Positions 1-11,279 of a DNA stretch of 64,000 bases are shown one piece after another. Each line of letters starts with the position of its first letter. Position 1 is the stretch's first letter. Below the pieces are notes generated by a model. The model was not told the DNA's origin. It was given only the letters and a program-made list of their open reading frames with translations, and searched no databases. Made by a program: the position numbers and the translations under genes. Source of the DNA: Primulina eburnea (taxonomy: Eukaryota > Streptophyta > Magnoliopsida > Lamiales > Gesneriaceae); contig NW_027331236.1 in the NCBI RefSeq assembly GCF_022965805.1, forward strand, positions 67,321 through 131,320. Reading direction: 5' to 3'.

Positions 1-463
1 CTTTCGTCTTTCCACTTAATTTTGGACCTTAGTTTCTGAAAAGAATGAAACTGTGAAACAACATGGATCCCATTCTATCAGTTCTCGAGGCATTCGGGCG
101 AAAACATGAGCTCCGTGAGCATAAATCCAACATCAACAATTCGTTCCAGAAAGCATAGAGGGAAAGAATTAACTTTCATTCAGCATTTCCATATGAAACT
201 AAATTATGTTGCGCCGCGAAAAATTAAACCATCTTTTACACCTGACATCAAAGGAGAAGGTAAAAATGCCAGAGCTTATCCTAGAGTAAATTCTAACACA
301 ATACAGAGTAAACGCACTGAATAATGCCAAAAAAGATTAACTTCGACGTAAAATATGCCATATATACAAAAAGTAATATAAAATACCCCAGTCCATCGAC
401 TTTTTCATGACGACCGGTGCCGCCACGGTCACCGGTGTAAGTAACACCTTCCGTCGAATTGAA
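1..463. other. No recognisable gene (left edge)
   Basis: Short open frames occur on both strands but I recognise no protein family in them. About 400-520 is clearly more GC-rich than its AT-rich surroundings, which may mark part of an exon or UTR of a minus-strand gene (see the next entry). Confidence 0.3.
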
Positions 464-598
464 TCACACTGACGTCCGCCCCATCTTCGGATGAGGCGGA
501 GACCGAAGCGGCGGCTTGTATTCATCTACTTTTTTTACTCTGTACAAGGAAGCAGATAAAGAGGGATGAAGGCAGTCTGAGGAATGTACAAGTTCCAT
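464..598 (-). CDS. Possible small ORF or last exon, proline-rich basic tail
   Basis: A 44-codon minus-strand ORF, ATG at 596-598 and stop at 464-466. Its C-terminal half is basic and proline-rich (contains EYKPPLRSPPHPKMGR). It lies in a GC-rich island within AT-rich DNA. A pyrimidine-rich stretch ending in CAG just before codon GTA (about 532-536) would be a good splice acceptor, and only this frame stays open after it. It could therefore be the last exon of a longer gene. The tail vaguely recalls secreted plant signalling peptides but matches no family I can name. Not recognised; it may be chance. Confidence 0.2.
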   Translation of the reverse strand: MELVHSSDCLHPSLSASLYRVKKVDEYKPPLRSPPHPKMGRTSV

Positions 599-1320
599 TA
601 TTTAAATTGAATGTAATTTAAAATATAATATTTTTAGGAAATAGAAAAATAAAAAGAATTCAATCCAATGTACATAAAAAAAAGTAAATATCACTCTACT
701 TTATTTATTAATTTATTTTAGACAAATTACACTTACATTACTTTTTTCCTACTCGGAGATTTTTATTCATAGTAATTAATTCCAATTTAATACCTTGCGT
801 CAACAACTAATATTCTTCTTGATTGTTGTTTTTTCGCTTTTAAAATTGTACTATTATATAAACGTCACATTAAATAAAGAATCATCTTATAGATAGTATA
901 AATAAAAAAGGATAAAACGTTTTTTTATTGAGATTATATGATTTTGTTTATCATCATGTATGAAAAAAAACTAGATTTTGACTGCCTACTGGAGTTTTTT
1001 CTTAGTGAGTGTTCTGGTTATCTTAATCATAAAATAGCAAACCCGATAATTAGCCAGAACTAGACAATTTGGTTCACTAGAAATAAAGTTCTATTGCTTT
1101 AAGATTTTGGTTTTTCTTAAGTAGTCCATCACCCAATTAAGATTTCCTTAACAATTCTCCTTTCAAAACCCAGGAGATTATAAAGCAGATAAAATAAGAT
1201 AAGAACATAATAAGAAAAGTGGTGGAACATCAGATCATACAAATGCATAGTAGTCGTAGTCAAATTAAGGATGAGCTTACATATGTTGTTTTAAGTATAT
1301 TCCTCATCATGATTTCCTCT
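599..1320. other. AT-rich intergenic DNA
   Basis: No coding signal, RNA gene or repeat structure that I can support on either strand. Confidence 0.4.
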
Positions 1321-1455
1321 TCACTTTCTTGATCTTGTTAGGTTCTGCTTCTGATCTTTTTCTTGCATCTTCTTCCTCCTTTTTGCATCGCTTTTTCTAA
1401 CCCGTTTGTCTTTGGGTCTGGGAAATTGTGGTTTTCGATGAAATAAATTTCAAAT
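1321..1455 (-). other. Exon-like basic segment, unknown gene
   Basis: On the minus strand a frame stays open from about 1455 to a TGA at 1321-1323 and encodes a very lysine/arginine-rich tail (contains KRVRKSDAKRRKKMQEK). A pyrimidine stretch ending in CAG inside it could be a splice acceptor. Such composition resembles the C-terminal end of a nuclear protein. No domain is recognisable and no upstream exon was found, so this is only a candidate. Confidence 0.15.
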
Positions 1456-1559
1456 AAAAAAATCAGATATCAAACATACAGAAACTGTGCTTTAAAAACA
1501 GAATTATCAAACTGATTTCAAGATATTTATACATAAGCTCACTTACAGTAATAATTGCT

Positions 1560-1985
1560 TGAAAGTTCGGTTGCAGTCTTCTGGAATCTGGTTTGCTCTT
1601 TCTACTGGATTTAATGCTCGAAAATAAGCACTCTCTTAGCTCGAAAATTCAGGTGATAATCTCAAGATTTGTGTAACCCAATTCAGAGGTTGAGGGTGCT
1701 ATTTGTAGGCCAAAATCTGACTGTTATCCTTCCAATTAATGACCATAATCTGGCATCAACAGCCTTTATTTCATGTTAAATGCTTCAGTTAAAAGTCTTG
1801 AGCAGAATCAGTAGCTATCTGCTGGAATCTCGCTACTGAACTCTTCTGTTGCTGGATTCTGTCTGCTGGATTTTGTCGGCTGGAAAAGACCCATTTCTGA
1901 AATATTAGCTTCTGCTGGAAATTTTGCATTGCTGCTGAATATTGATAGCTTCTGCAAAAATGCTCGCTGCTGGAAATTCGGGTTC
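1560..1985. repeat. Degenerate TGCTGGA minisatellite-like tract
   Basis: Variants of TGCTGGA and TTCTGCTGGAA recur irregularly across this stretch, densest at 1795-1985. The 66-residue minus-strand ORF here (glutamine-rich, with FQQ repeats) is a by-product of the repeat and I do not treat it as a gene. Confidence 0.45.
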
Positions 1986-2194
1986 TCACAGTGAAAAGTC
2001 CTATCCTTTATTATTTTATATCGCTAGCTAGCACATGCATTTACAAATTTTGATCTCATTTAAATTTTAAAAGTGTGGTTGTATAAAGGCTCATTCGAGC
2101 TTAAATCGATTTAGGTTATATAGAAAAGCTAGGTTTAGCTCTCTAATTTCAGAAGAACCATTCATCTATAATTATTCAACAACATCTCTCTCAC

Positions 2195-2540
2195 AATGTT
2201 CTTTCCCGATTGATCCAAGTATTGATATACGGCTTGACTTCATGAGATGAAATGACGAATGATGAGATGATACCAAAAACATAACTAATTTTTAACTCGA
2301 ATTATTGTAAAACTTGAGCGAAATACTAGATGATGCAGTGACCTCTCTCACATCTATGCTATCAAAAGAACCCTCATCATGTATGTTTATTTAGCCACAT
2401 CTCTCACAATTCATCTAAATCTGGTGTACCGTTTGGCTCGTGAGATGATGATGAATGATTGGATGATACTGACAACATAGCTATTTTTTTAACTCAAATA
2501 ATTATAAAACTTGAGCCAAGATGATGAAAAAAAAATGTTG
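2195..2540. repeat. Two imperfect copies of a short interspersed repeat
   Basis: About 2215-2340 and 2420-2535 share the order: a GTTTGGCTCGTGAGATGA-like start, AATGA.GA.GATGATA, then TTTTTAACTC.AAT..T and TAAAACTTGAGC. Together they look like an old tandem or twice-inserted MITE. No clear terminal inverted repeats or target duplications were found. Confidence 0.35.
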
Positions 2541-2885
2541 AATTTCAATATTAGCTCCAAACGATGTTTTTTATAATTCTATAGATGCGTAACCAATTTA
2601 ATTTTGAACGAGATCAACCCATCAAACTCTCAGCCAGCAAAATGTGGTGCACTTAGAGTCGAGCTAATCGACGTAGCGATGGAGTCCAACGGTTCATTGA
2701 ATACTCCGAAATGTTGGTTTCATTGATGATAATTCTGCACCAGCCCTCGTGAACCAAGTTCAGGTGGTGCTGTGATGCATTAAATACATTTTATAAATCT
2801 CATCTTGAAGAAATGTAACTACTGATCAATAACTTTGAATAATCTATAAAAAAGATGGGAAATGAAGTACATTAAATTCTTGCTA

Positions 2886-3759
2886 CTAATTAGTTTCATC
2901 ATTGGAGACAATATCTGAAGAGACCTCAGTTAGAATGCTAGAAGAATCAGAATCCACTGAAGAAGATGACGAAGAAGAACTATAACTCCCAAGTCCCGCG
3001 CTGTAATCGATTTTTCCCTTATGATCACTTGTTTTCTTCGTAGACAAATGGCACAAAATCCAGTTTCCTATTGGAATTAAAGATCCCTGCAACTATATAT
3101 ATAGAATCAAGATCCGATGAGTACCAAGAAAACTATACAAGAATTTGGAAAACCGAAAAACATATAGAAATAATCATACCAGAGAAATTTTCTTCTTCTG
3201 CTGGATTGTACTAGCTGCTGTTGCAAGGGCAGTAATATAGTATTCGTGCATGATCCAATCAGTTCTCGCGACTCGAGTGTTCTTCCCCTCGTAGAACACC
3301 AGCGTCCTCTTGATCCCGACTAGTGGCATCGTTTTCGAGCAAACTATTCGTTTCTCCGGACCAATGGCCCTCCAGAAACCAGCACGAGTTGGTATTACGA
3401 TTCGTTTCTGGTTTCCATAGTTGGCCTTGTTGATGAAAAAGTACCTTTCTTGATCCGAATCGCCTATAAAAACAAATAAAGAACTAATTACAGAAAACCC
3501 TATTGCATATGCATGTGTAGTACAGAATCAAGAATGCTGAAAAGGTAGGGAAAAGATATGATAAACTACCTGCTGGAAAACTCCAGGGACCAGAACCCGA
3601 AATGGCGATTTCTGGAATGATTGAAGCAGGCAGTGGATATGAAAATATTTTCCGGGCCAAGTACTGAAAGACGATCTCCTTATCCGTCGGCTGGAACCGG
3701 AATCCGGGAGGCAATTTGCTGATAACTCCATCTTTAACGAAGCTAAACTTGTCCGTCAT
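2886..3759 (-). CDS. NAC-domain transcription factor, three exons
   Basis: Plant-specific DNA-binding transcription factor of the nucleus. Three minus-strand exons (3759-3570, 3463-3180, 3086-2886) join in frame at GT/AG sites to give 224 residues. Exon 1 holds NAC subdomains A and B (LPPGFRFQPTDKEIVFQYL, then the PWSFPAG end). Exon 2 holds C and D (YFFINKANYGNQKR, GFWRAIGPEKR, GIKRTLVFYEGK, RTDWIMHEYYI). Exon 3 begins with the IGNWILCH segment, then a polyserine stretch and an acidic tail. The intron after the W-F/L-P-A-G block and the three-exon plan are typical of NAC genes. Oddities: subdomain C reads GFWRAIG instead of the usual GYWKATG, and the regulatory tail is short (about 60 residues). 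The ATG at 3759 is the only one giving a complete subdomain A. The NAC call is firm; subfamily and target genes cannot be assigned. Confidence 0.8.
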
Positions 3760-5076
3760 CGACGAATTCCCTCCAAAAGACGATTATAGAAGATTTCTAC
3801 GAAATCATGTAGAAAAAAAATTATGAATCTGATGATGAATGTGGCAAACACAGCAAGGAATTTAAATGAAACTGAGACTTAAAGAGTAAGGGTGGACGTG
3901 CACGGAGAGTTCTACACTTGGGGGTTCTATATAAAAGAGTATTTTAACGGCTTATTTTCTTTCTAGGAAACTTTTCTTTAGAACAATGTTGTGTCCACGC
4001 CGTAATTTGCATACAATTTTTTAAATCCGAAAGCACATTGTTTGTCTGTAAAAAGATATCTAAGTATAATTAATTAATTATCATCCCACTCCCGAATTTA
4101 TTTTCTTTTTAGGTTTAAATTTTGTATTTATATGGGTAAAAATTAAACTTGAACTCAATTCGAGTGAATGATCGAGCTATTCGAACTTGACTCGAGCTTG
4201 ACCGAGTCGCTTACGAACTATTCATAATTATTTTGACTAGCTTACATTCCTAACATTCTGAGTTAAAAAAACAAACATATATGCATGACGAATGTCTTAA
4301 TTTCTCATCCGATAAAGCGCTAATTCAGGGTCAAACACATGGATTGTGAAAGCACAATTATCAATGCGTTGGTTGAAAACTTGGACTGCTTCATTACCAA
4401 AGACTGCTGTCATAATTACCAAATGGAATGATAATTTGATATTAAATGCGAATTATGGATGTCTGACACATAAAGCTAATTTCTCCACGTATATAAATAT
4501 TTTAAATAAGTTTGGATTAATACAAATATATATAAAGCATCATGTGTGATATCTTTATTTTCTTGATTTTTATTTAAAAAAAAAAATGATAGGGTTGAAA
4601 GCGAAAAAGAATGAAAAAGACTAGAGCTTTAGGATAAAGTAAATCCCTCAAAAGAGACATTGACTTAAAATGGGATTGGATAGGTTCTTTCCTTCATGAA
4701 GAAGATGTTGCTTTTGTTCAATTTTATTTATAGTATAAAAATCATACAATAAATCAAATGGCAAATTAATACATCATATATACTACCAAGTGACACATCC
4801 TATTCGTGTGCTACAAATTAAAATGTCATTAGTTCGAGTTCCTATATCGCATAATAATTGTCTATCGTGTTAATACAAATTAAAATTCCAAGAAATGCAA
4901 TAAAATTTTAGGTAAAATTTTGAAATGAAAATAAATTACTTGATATATTTAATGATTGAATCTATGTTTTTATAACCATATCGGTGATCGAACCGGTCAA
5001 TTTTAAAATAGTGGTTCAACTACTCTGACAGATTCAATCATACGGTCGGATTAGAACATTGTTATATTATATAAAA
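3760..5076. other. Intergenic DNA upstream of the NAC gene
   Basis: A TATA-like stretch (TATATAAAAG on plus, readable as CTTTTATATAG on minus) at 3929-3938 lies about 170 bases upstream of the NAC start and could be its core promoter. At 4140-4260 there is a piece of a GAGCTCGAGCTT-type dispersed repeat, also seen at 50310-50850. At 4975-5060 there is a fragment with GAACCGGTCAATTTT, related to 26610-26735. Otherwise AT-rich with no gene. Confidence 0.35.
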
Positions 5077-5277
5077 CTAGTATTTAACCTGTGCAATGCA
5101 CGGGATGATATTATTAAAAATTAGTGAAAAAAGAATAGATATATTTAAATTGAAAAAATAATATAATTATAAAAACTATTTTTTTGCTAATTTTAAAAAA
5201 CTTTCTTAATTACAACGCATGCGATTAATTTTTTTGGCTAATAATCACTATCATATATCAAAATTTTAGATTGTATT
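5077..5277 (-). mobile_element. Helitron-type 3' end (partial)
   Basis: Read on the minus strand, this ends in a hairpin (CCCGTGC, ATT, GCACAGG with one mismatch; 5087-5103) followed seven bases later by CTAG at 5080-5077 and then T. A short GC-rich hairpin just before CTRR, inserted next to T, is the hallmark of Helitron 3' termini. The body would run rightwards and is interrupted at 5278 by the Gypsy nest, probably resuming after 24581. No TC 5' end was found. Confidence 0.4.
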
Positions 5278-5418
5278 TGTAATGCCCAGGAATTATAGAA
5301 TTGATAAACCAAGATTATTAATCTTCATTAACGTGAGACTCGGAAGATATGAGAATGCATGACATGCAATGAGGGTAGAAAAGACATGAGAAAATAAGAG
5401 TTTTTATTTGAGACAAGA

Positions 5419-5724
5419 CCGCACCCGCGCCCAGAACAGGAGTGCACCCGCGGTCATGCAATTGTGGATTTTTGTAAGAAAGGCCGAAGCCACACCGCAC
5501 TCGCGGTGCAACAAAGACCGCACCCGCGGTGCATGGACAGAAAGTTGGCAAATTTTATTCGAAGCGATACCGCACCCGCGGTGCAAGAGGGACCGCACCC
5601 GCGGTAGTGACACCGCACCCGTGGTCTTGTATGTAGCGCACCCGCGGTCGAAGATTTTTGAAAATTATAAAGCAGCCGAAGCTTGAGCGCACCCGCGCTG
5701 CTGAACACACTGCACCCGCGGTCA
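5419..5724 (+). repeat. Array of CCGCACCCGCGG motifs in LTR U3
   Basis: Ten variants of CCGCACCCGCGGT, spaced irregularly at about 20-60 bp, end about 45 bp before a TATATATA stretch. Some copies have lost a CpG by transition (CCCGTGGTC). The 3' LTR carries the matching array at 20380-20684. Position suggests upstream promoter elements or CpG methylation targets; the function is inferred. Confidence 0.75.
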
Positions 5725-6691
5725 TACGTGTAGCTTGAAAAATGATGCCACGTTTCATGAAGTGCATGCAGTATATATACAGAAGAATGTTACGTTATTT
5801 CCTCAGAATTCAGACAAAAGGGGCGAAGACTTTGAAAGAAAATCCTTACGCCTTTTAGATTTGCGATTGTGGAAGATCCGTCTATCAGAATTCGAATCCG
5901 AACGCAGTATCGTGCTCCTTTCGCTACGAGCTACACAAGGACGTAAGTTTTGTTACATTTTGAGATGTTTTGAAAATATGATGTTGCTAGAATCGAATAT
6001 GATTCAGATATGATGTTTCTGCTACCGTAAATATTATAGAATTGAAGTCAGATTAAAGAACAGACTGTTTATGTAATTGTTATGATTTTTGAAAGATATT
6101 GACTGAGATTCTATATCAGAATTGTGTTAGTATTCAGAGTATGAATTATATTAACACAGATTATGAGTTCCAGTATTATATTTGTGATGTTCAGAATTGA
6201 CGGGGTTATTCAGATTGTATTGTTATGCCGTCGAAACATCAGTTGATTCGATATTGATCAGAGTATATTTCGATTTGAATATTAATCAGAACAGGTATTG
6301 AATTGAGTTGTGTATTGATATTATACCTATTCAATTGTCATTATCAAATTGAGAATGGACCGAGATAGAGTCGGGACTTCTTCTTCTTTTTCTTCTGAGC
6401 GAGAAGATAAAGGTATAAATTAATGTTGAGTTGGGATTGCACAACTCGAGTGAGGTTTGACTCGTGTTTCTCTAAATCACATACTTTACTTTATTGCATT
6501 GATATTTGCATTGAGTTGATTGATATACTTGTTCTCTTGAATTATAGATGACAGGTGTTAGACGAGTAATCTTGTGACAGAAGTGCCTGATAGTGGTGGT
6601 ATCTCCACGGGCACATTGTACGATGTCTCAAGATAGGATGTTAGCGATGGAGCTACAGTCCATGACGGTTAGATCAGGACACCGGATGTTT

Positions 6692-6968
6692 GGTTATATC
6701 GAGTAAATAGAATTGGAATTTCTTCTATTACGGAATTCGATATAGGAACACCATATTTGATTATATCGTAATTCGATATAGGAACACCCTAAGTGGTTAT
6801 ATCGTAAATCGATATAGGAATACCATATTTGGTTATATCGTAATTCGATATAGGAACACCATAAGTGGTTATATCTTAAATCGCTATAGGAACACCATAT
6901 GTGGTTATATCGAGTAATAGGGTCAGAGTTCCTTCTATTACGGAATTCGGTATAGGATTACCACATCT
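6692..6968 (+). repeat. Tandem array of 36-bp palindromic units in LTR
   Basis: Four 36-bp units built on TATATCGTAATTCGATATA (an imperfect palindrome) and GGAACACCATA lie between two longer related units of about 67 bp that contain TTCTATTACGGAATTCG. The same array recurs at 21653-21929 and, reversed and diverged, at 22470-22672. Confidence 0.8.
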
Positions 6969-7610
6969 GAAAATCGAGATTCCTAGTCTAGGATTGAGAC
7001 TAGTCTAAAAAGTAGAGTCACGAGGTTGAGTGACAGTATATCGATTTGTATTGATGAATGTTAAGTTATGTTCCTGATATTGGTACATGCTTAGAATAGA
7101 TTTATTCTTGATATTGATTTATGTTCCTGATTAGGGTACATGTTTAGAATGTGATTCATTCTTGTTATTGATTCATATCATGATTTTGATATATGATATG
7201 ATTTTCTGTTATATGCTCTTATATTGTTTATATGATTGCATGTATACATGATTTATACTGGGATATTTATATCTCACCGGAGTTATCCGGCTGTTGTCTT
7301 GTTTGTATATGTGCATGGCAACAGGTGGGCTAGGATGAGGGTCAAGAAGAGAACGATGCTGGATTAGATAGCGTGGAGATCCGGGCTTTGAAGCAACTTA
7401 GGATTTAGCACTGACTTGTAGTTGAATCTAGTCGGATTATTGTAGAGTATACAATAATTGTATGATATGTTTAATATGTAATTTGAATTTAATTACATTA
7501 CGTTTCCGCTTTGCATTTTAAAAAAAAATGTAGATCCTGTTTATACTAATTGATTAATTAGTAATAATTATGATTTAAAACATGATTAACGTCCGGGTCC
7601 CCACAACAGG

Positions 7611-7622
7611 TGGTATCAGAGC
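7611..7622 (+). other. Primer-binding site of outer element
   Basis: TGGTATCAGAGC, complementary to the 3' end of plant initiator tRNA-Met, five bases after the LTR end. This fixes the 5' LTR boundary and the plus orientation. Confidence 0.85.
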
Positions 7623-7910
7623 ATTAGGTTCCAGAGCTGTAGTTCCTTGAACTATAGGTTCCTTAGCACTGAGATAGAGAAGAGTGAGCGGGGTAGAATG
7701 AGTTTTCTTTCCTTGCATGTGATTGCTAGCATGTGATTGATTATAATGTGGAATTACATTGTGTATGCTAACATGATATTATATGTTACTGCCTGGATTT
7801 ATATGACATATGATTGAATATAATGTTGAAATTACATTGTATATGCTAAGATTTCAGTATGTTTTTACTGTATATGAAGCTACATGGTACCTGAATATCT
7901 GAGTTGATTT

Positions 7911-9977
7911 TGAAAAGGGATCGGTTACGGTGGCCGGAAACGCAACGGAAGCACAAAAATTTCGATTTTAGCATATAAATTTCGGCCACCTCAAGATTTG
8001 TGTAGGAAATACAATAAAACACAAAAATGACATTTATAGTGTGTTTAGAAATGTACCTATCAATCTTAAAAGATTGATGATGGCTCCAACTTAGTTGATA
8101 TACAACTAAGCTCTTGATGGCAAGACAATCTACAAGCTTCACCTTGTTCTTGAATCTTTCCTTCAAAATTAGGCCCACCACTAGCAAACTAGAACCCCTT
8201 TTATTTTGCACTAGAAAAATAAAAGGATTTTTCAAGGAGAAGTATTTTTCTTCCTCAACACTTGAAGAGAAAAATTGAGAGAAAATTTTGAGAGAATTAT
8301 GCATCAATATTTCGGCCATTGTATGTATCAATGGGGAAAAGGGAGACTTGTCTTGGTCTTGCAAAAAGTAGAGACAAAAGTAGCATGCCAAGCCTTGATA
8401 GTTGCAAAAGTTGTCTCCAACCCTTCACCTCCCATGCATGCATATTATATGGTTTATTATCAAAATAAAAACCATGGACTAAATTTAATTATCTCAAACA
8501 TATTTGAGACTAATTAAACATTACTTGAATTTACCTAAGTCCCACTAGTTAAATAATTAATTTAAATCGAGCTCTACAAGACTCAATATATTTAATTAAT
8601 TCAACACTTGAATTAATTTAATTATTTGGACTCTACTAGGTCCACTAGTGTTTAATTAATTCAACACTTGAATTAATTTAATTTAGTCCATAATAACGTT
8701 TATGAAAATCACAATTTTCAAATACATTATTCAATTGGCCAAATTTTAATTTAGGAACACTTCCATAAATTAAAATTTACATTTCTCTCATAGAAGTCAT
8801 ACTTCTATTTTTCCATACACTTATAAACTCATTTATAAGTCGTTCAACACATTGAACTAATTTTACTTCTCAACGGGATCTAGAAAGCTAGCACTTGTGT
8901 GGCCCTCAATGGTTCATTGATACAACTAGCCGTGGGTTCACATCTCCATGTGATTCGGACTAAACATGTCCTTATATGAGCATACCCCAATTGCTCCATT
9001 CTTACTTATCAACTCTTTGATAACAAGAACGTCAGAACTCAAGTCTGATAGCACCCAACGAATCATGTTAAACGCCTAGCAACATCGCTTACATGATTCC
9101 CTAGGTATCAAATGATAGTGCCTGCAAGAACCATTCAATTATGGTTAGCGTACAGTACGGTCCCTTCAACTCATATATCCCGACCGATTCGACAACCATT
9201 GGTTTATCGAGAGTTGTCAATGAATCGATACTATGTGTCATGTTGTAGTTGCATCGATGGTGTAATCTATGAAACCCCTTTCATAATTACCACCATACTC
9301 TGATCAGAGATTTCAATCTACATACACATGAGAACACATAGGATATCCATACCCGAAGGTAAGCGGTGAATCCCCGACTACAATGCATCGACTCCTATAT
9401 GTTTCGACAGAACACCCAACTTTGCCACCTGATGACCCCATGAGAGTCGGTAAACAAGCCAAAGTGTAATTCTAGCATATAGAGTCTCAATGTTGTCCCG
9501 GGTCATAAGGACTAATGGTGTACAACCATAAACTAGGACTATTCCACTCGATAAGTGAGAACCACTTGGAAAGTCCTTTTATGGAGGGTTGTTCAGTGCA
9601 CTCTACAAGGAGCACCTATCTGCATGTTCGGACATCACAATGTCCCCTACCAATGAAACATGGTACTCACATCGCAGATACTAGTCTCTAACTCGAGCGG
9701 CCTATATCCTTCTTAGTGGCGGCTGAATCGACTAGGAACCGTTTAGAATATACAGTATTCCAAATATGAGTTTCATGATACTCATCATATGAGCATCTCA
9801 TATTCTTTCTACTATTTGTATATTCAAGGACTTTATCTATGCAACTAGCATGGGTATACAGATAAAGATGCGTCAATATAATAAATTCAAATATTATTAA
9901 AATAAAGATCGTTTATACATAGAGTTTCATCGTGAACACTCGGCCAACACTTGGCTCGACGGGCACCTACTCTAACA
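7911..9977 (-). mobile_element. Solo LTR, probably Copia, inside the outer element
   Basis: 2067 bp beginning TG and ending CA, flanked by perfect duplications GATTT (7906-7910 and 9978-9982). On the minus strand it starts TGTTAGAGTAGGTGCCCGTC and ends in ACCGATCCCTTTTCA. There is no internal domain, primer site or second LTR, so it is a solo LTR left by recombination. The superfamily is inferred from the LTR style. The open frames inside (for example 7846-8391 minus) match no protein and are not genes. Confidence 0.8.
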
Positions 9978-10169
9978 GATTTGGTAATATGTATTATTTG
10001 AAACTGGATCAGAACCAATTCTTGATCAGATGTAAGCTGATCAGATTGGGATTGAGACGGATTTGTCTCATGTTACTACTAATATCTGTGATTATCAGAT
10101 ACTCCTCCTAGAAGGATTCCAGAAAGGGGTAATACTTCGTCTGATCAGATAGATGTATCAGAAACTCAG

Positions 10170-10990
10170 ATGGAAATAAAGTTGGGAGAGTTCCAGTTAT
10201 TGCAACCGCCGATTCTGAGTGGTATCGAGACGTCTGAAGGTTGTGAAAACTGGTTTGATGACATAGAAATACTGTTCGATTTACTTGATTGTACAGATGA
10301 ACAGAGAGTTAAACTGGTGCCCATCAGTTAAGAGAGGCTGCCAGGAGTTGGTGGATTACAACCAAAGGAATATTAGAACTACGTGGTACTGTGATCACAT
10401 GGGAAGTCTTTAAAGCTGAATTTTATCGAAGATTCTTCGCAGGATCGTACCGAGAGGACAAGAAATTAGAATTTGAGAATTTGAGCCAAGGTCAACTGAA
10501 TATTGAAGGGTATGTTGATAAATTCTCTACTCTACTGCATTTTGCTCATCATGTAGCTGGGAATGATGAAGCTGTAATGGCTCAGTTCATTAGAGGATTG
10601 AACTCGGAGATAGTTGCATTGATGAATATACAGCGACCGTACCATTTTGCTGATGCCTTGAGTAGAGCGAAGAGAGCGGAGACGAGTCTGATTAGACAAC
10701 TAGGAAGGTTGTGTGTGATACAACCCCAGACACAGCAATCCCCTCTCCGATTTGATCGTGGTAGCACGAGTGGAAAGCAGGAATTGCTGAAAGCTCGAAA
10801 GAAGCCATTCAAGAAGTTAGAGAGTGGTTCCTCTAGCTCTAGTAGTTCCAGCCCGAGTTATACTGGAACCTATTGCAGAGTTTGTGGCGGGAGACATCTC
10901 ACGGAGCAATGCCGGGGAGTAACTGGTAGGTGCAATATCTGTAAACAACAAGGACATTTCGCTAAAGCTTGTCCACAGAGAGGTCCCTGA
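10170..10990 (+). pseudogene. gag of outer Gypsy element, frameshifted
   Basis: Retrotransposon capsid protein relic. An open frame from ATG 10170 runs through a retrotransposon-gag start (CENWFDDIEILFDLLDC) to a stop near 10330. The same protein continues one frame over (EAARSWWITTKG at about 10335-10370, then the open stretch 10391-10990 with EVFKAEFYRRFF and EGYVDKFSTLL). A 1-base change near 10320 therefore breaks it. The C-terminal part has a CCHC knuckle (CNICKQQGHFAKAC) preceded by a second cysteine cluster (CRVCGGRHLTEQC). Related to, but clearly diverged from, the gag at 13590. Confidence 0.8.
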
Positions 10991-11279
10991 AGATTTCAGG
11001 GAGCAGGATCATCTGGTGGAAAGGAGCGAGGAACAGAACCAGGACACCCTTGATGATACAGTGACAGGTACTGATCTTTTATGATTGTATTGCATATGTA
11101 TTGATATATACGAATGCATTCTTGATGTTTATCTGTGACTGAGTTGCGTTGATATATGTTGTACCTGTTGGGTCTGTGTTACTGTAGTACTGACCTTTAT
11201 ACTCTTTGGGGAAAAGAATTGATATCGGTGAATTCTGTGACATATTATATACTACAGTAAGCTGAGAATGAAAACGAGT

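Larger units (their letters stand above)
5278..7605 (+). repeat. 5' LTR of outer Gypsy element
   Basis: 2328 bp, starting TGTAATGCCC and ending CCGGGTCCCCACA. Ten GC-rich repeats lie in the upstream part (5419-5724), followed by TATATATACAG (about 5771) as likely core promoter, an array of 36-bp units (6692-6968), and a pair of hairpins (7277-7325). The 3' LTR has exactly the same length once its insertion and target duplication are removed. The scattered open frames here are artefacts of the repeats. Confidence 0.9.

Noticed and set aside
5318..5767. Several overlapping ORFs of 60-95 codons, rich in R, G, A and C, on both strands
   Set aside because: They arise from the CCGCACCCGCGG array; frames are open on both strands and identical artefacts recur in the 3' LTR.
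7846..8391. 181-codon minus-strand ORF
   Set aside because: Lies across the edge of a solo LTR and resembles no protein; it crosses the insertion junction at 7911.
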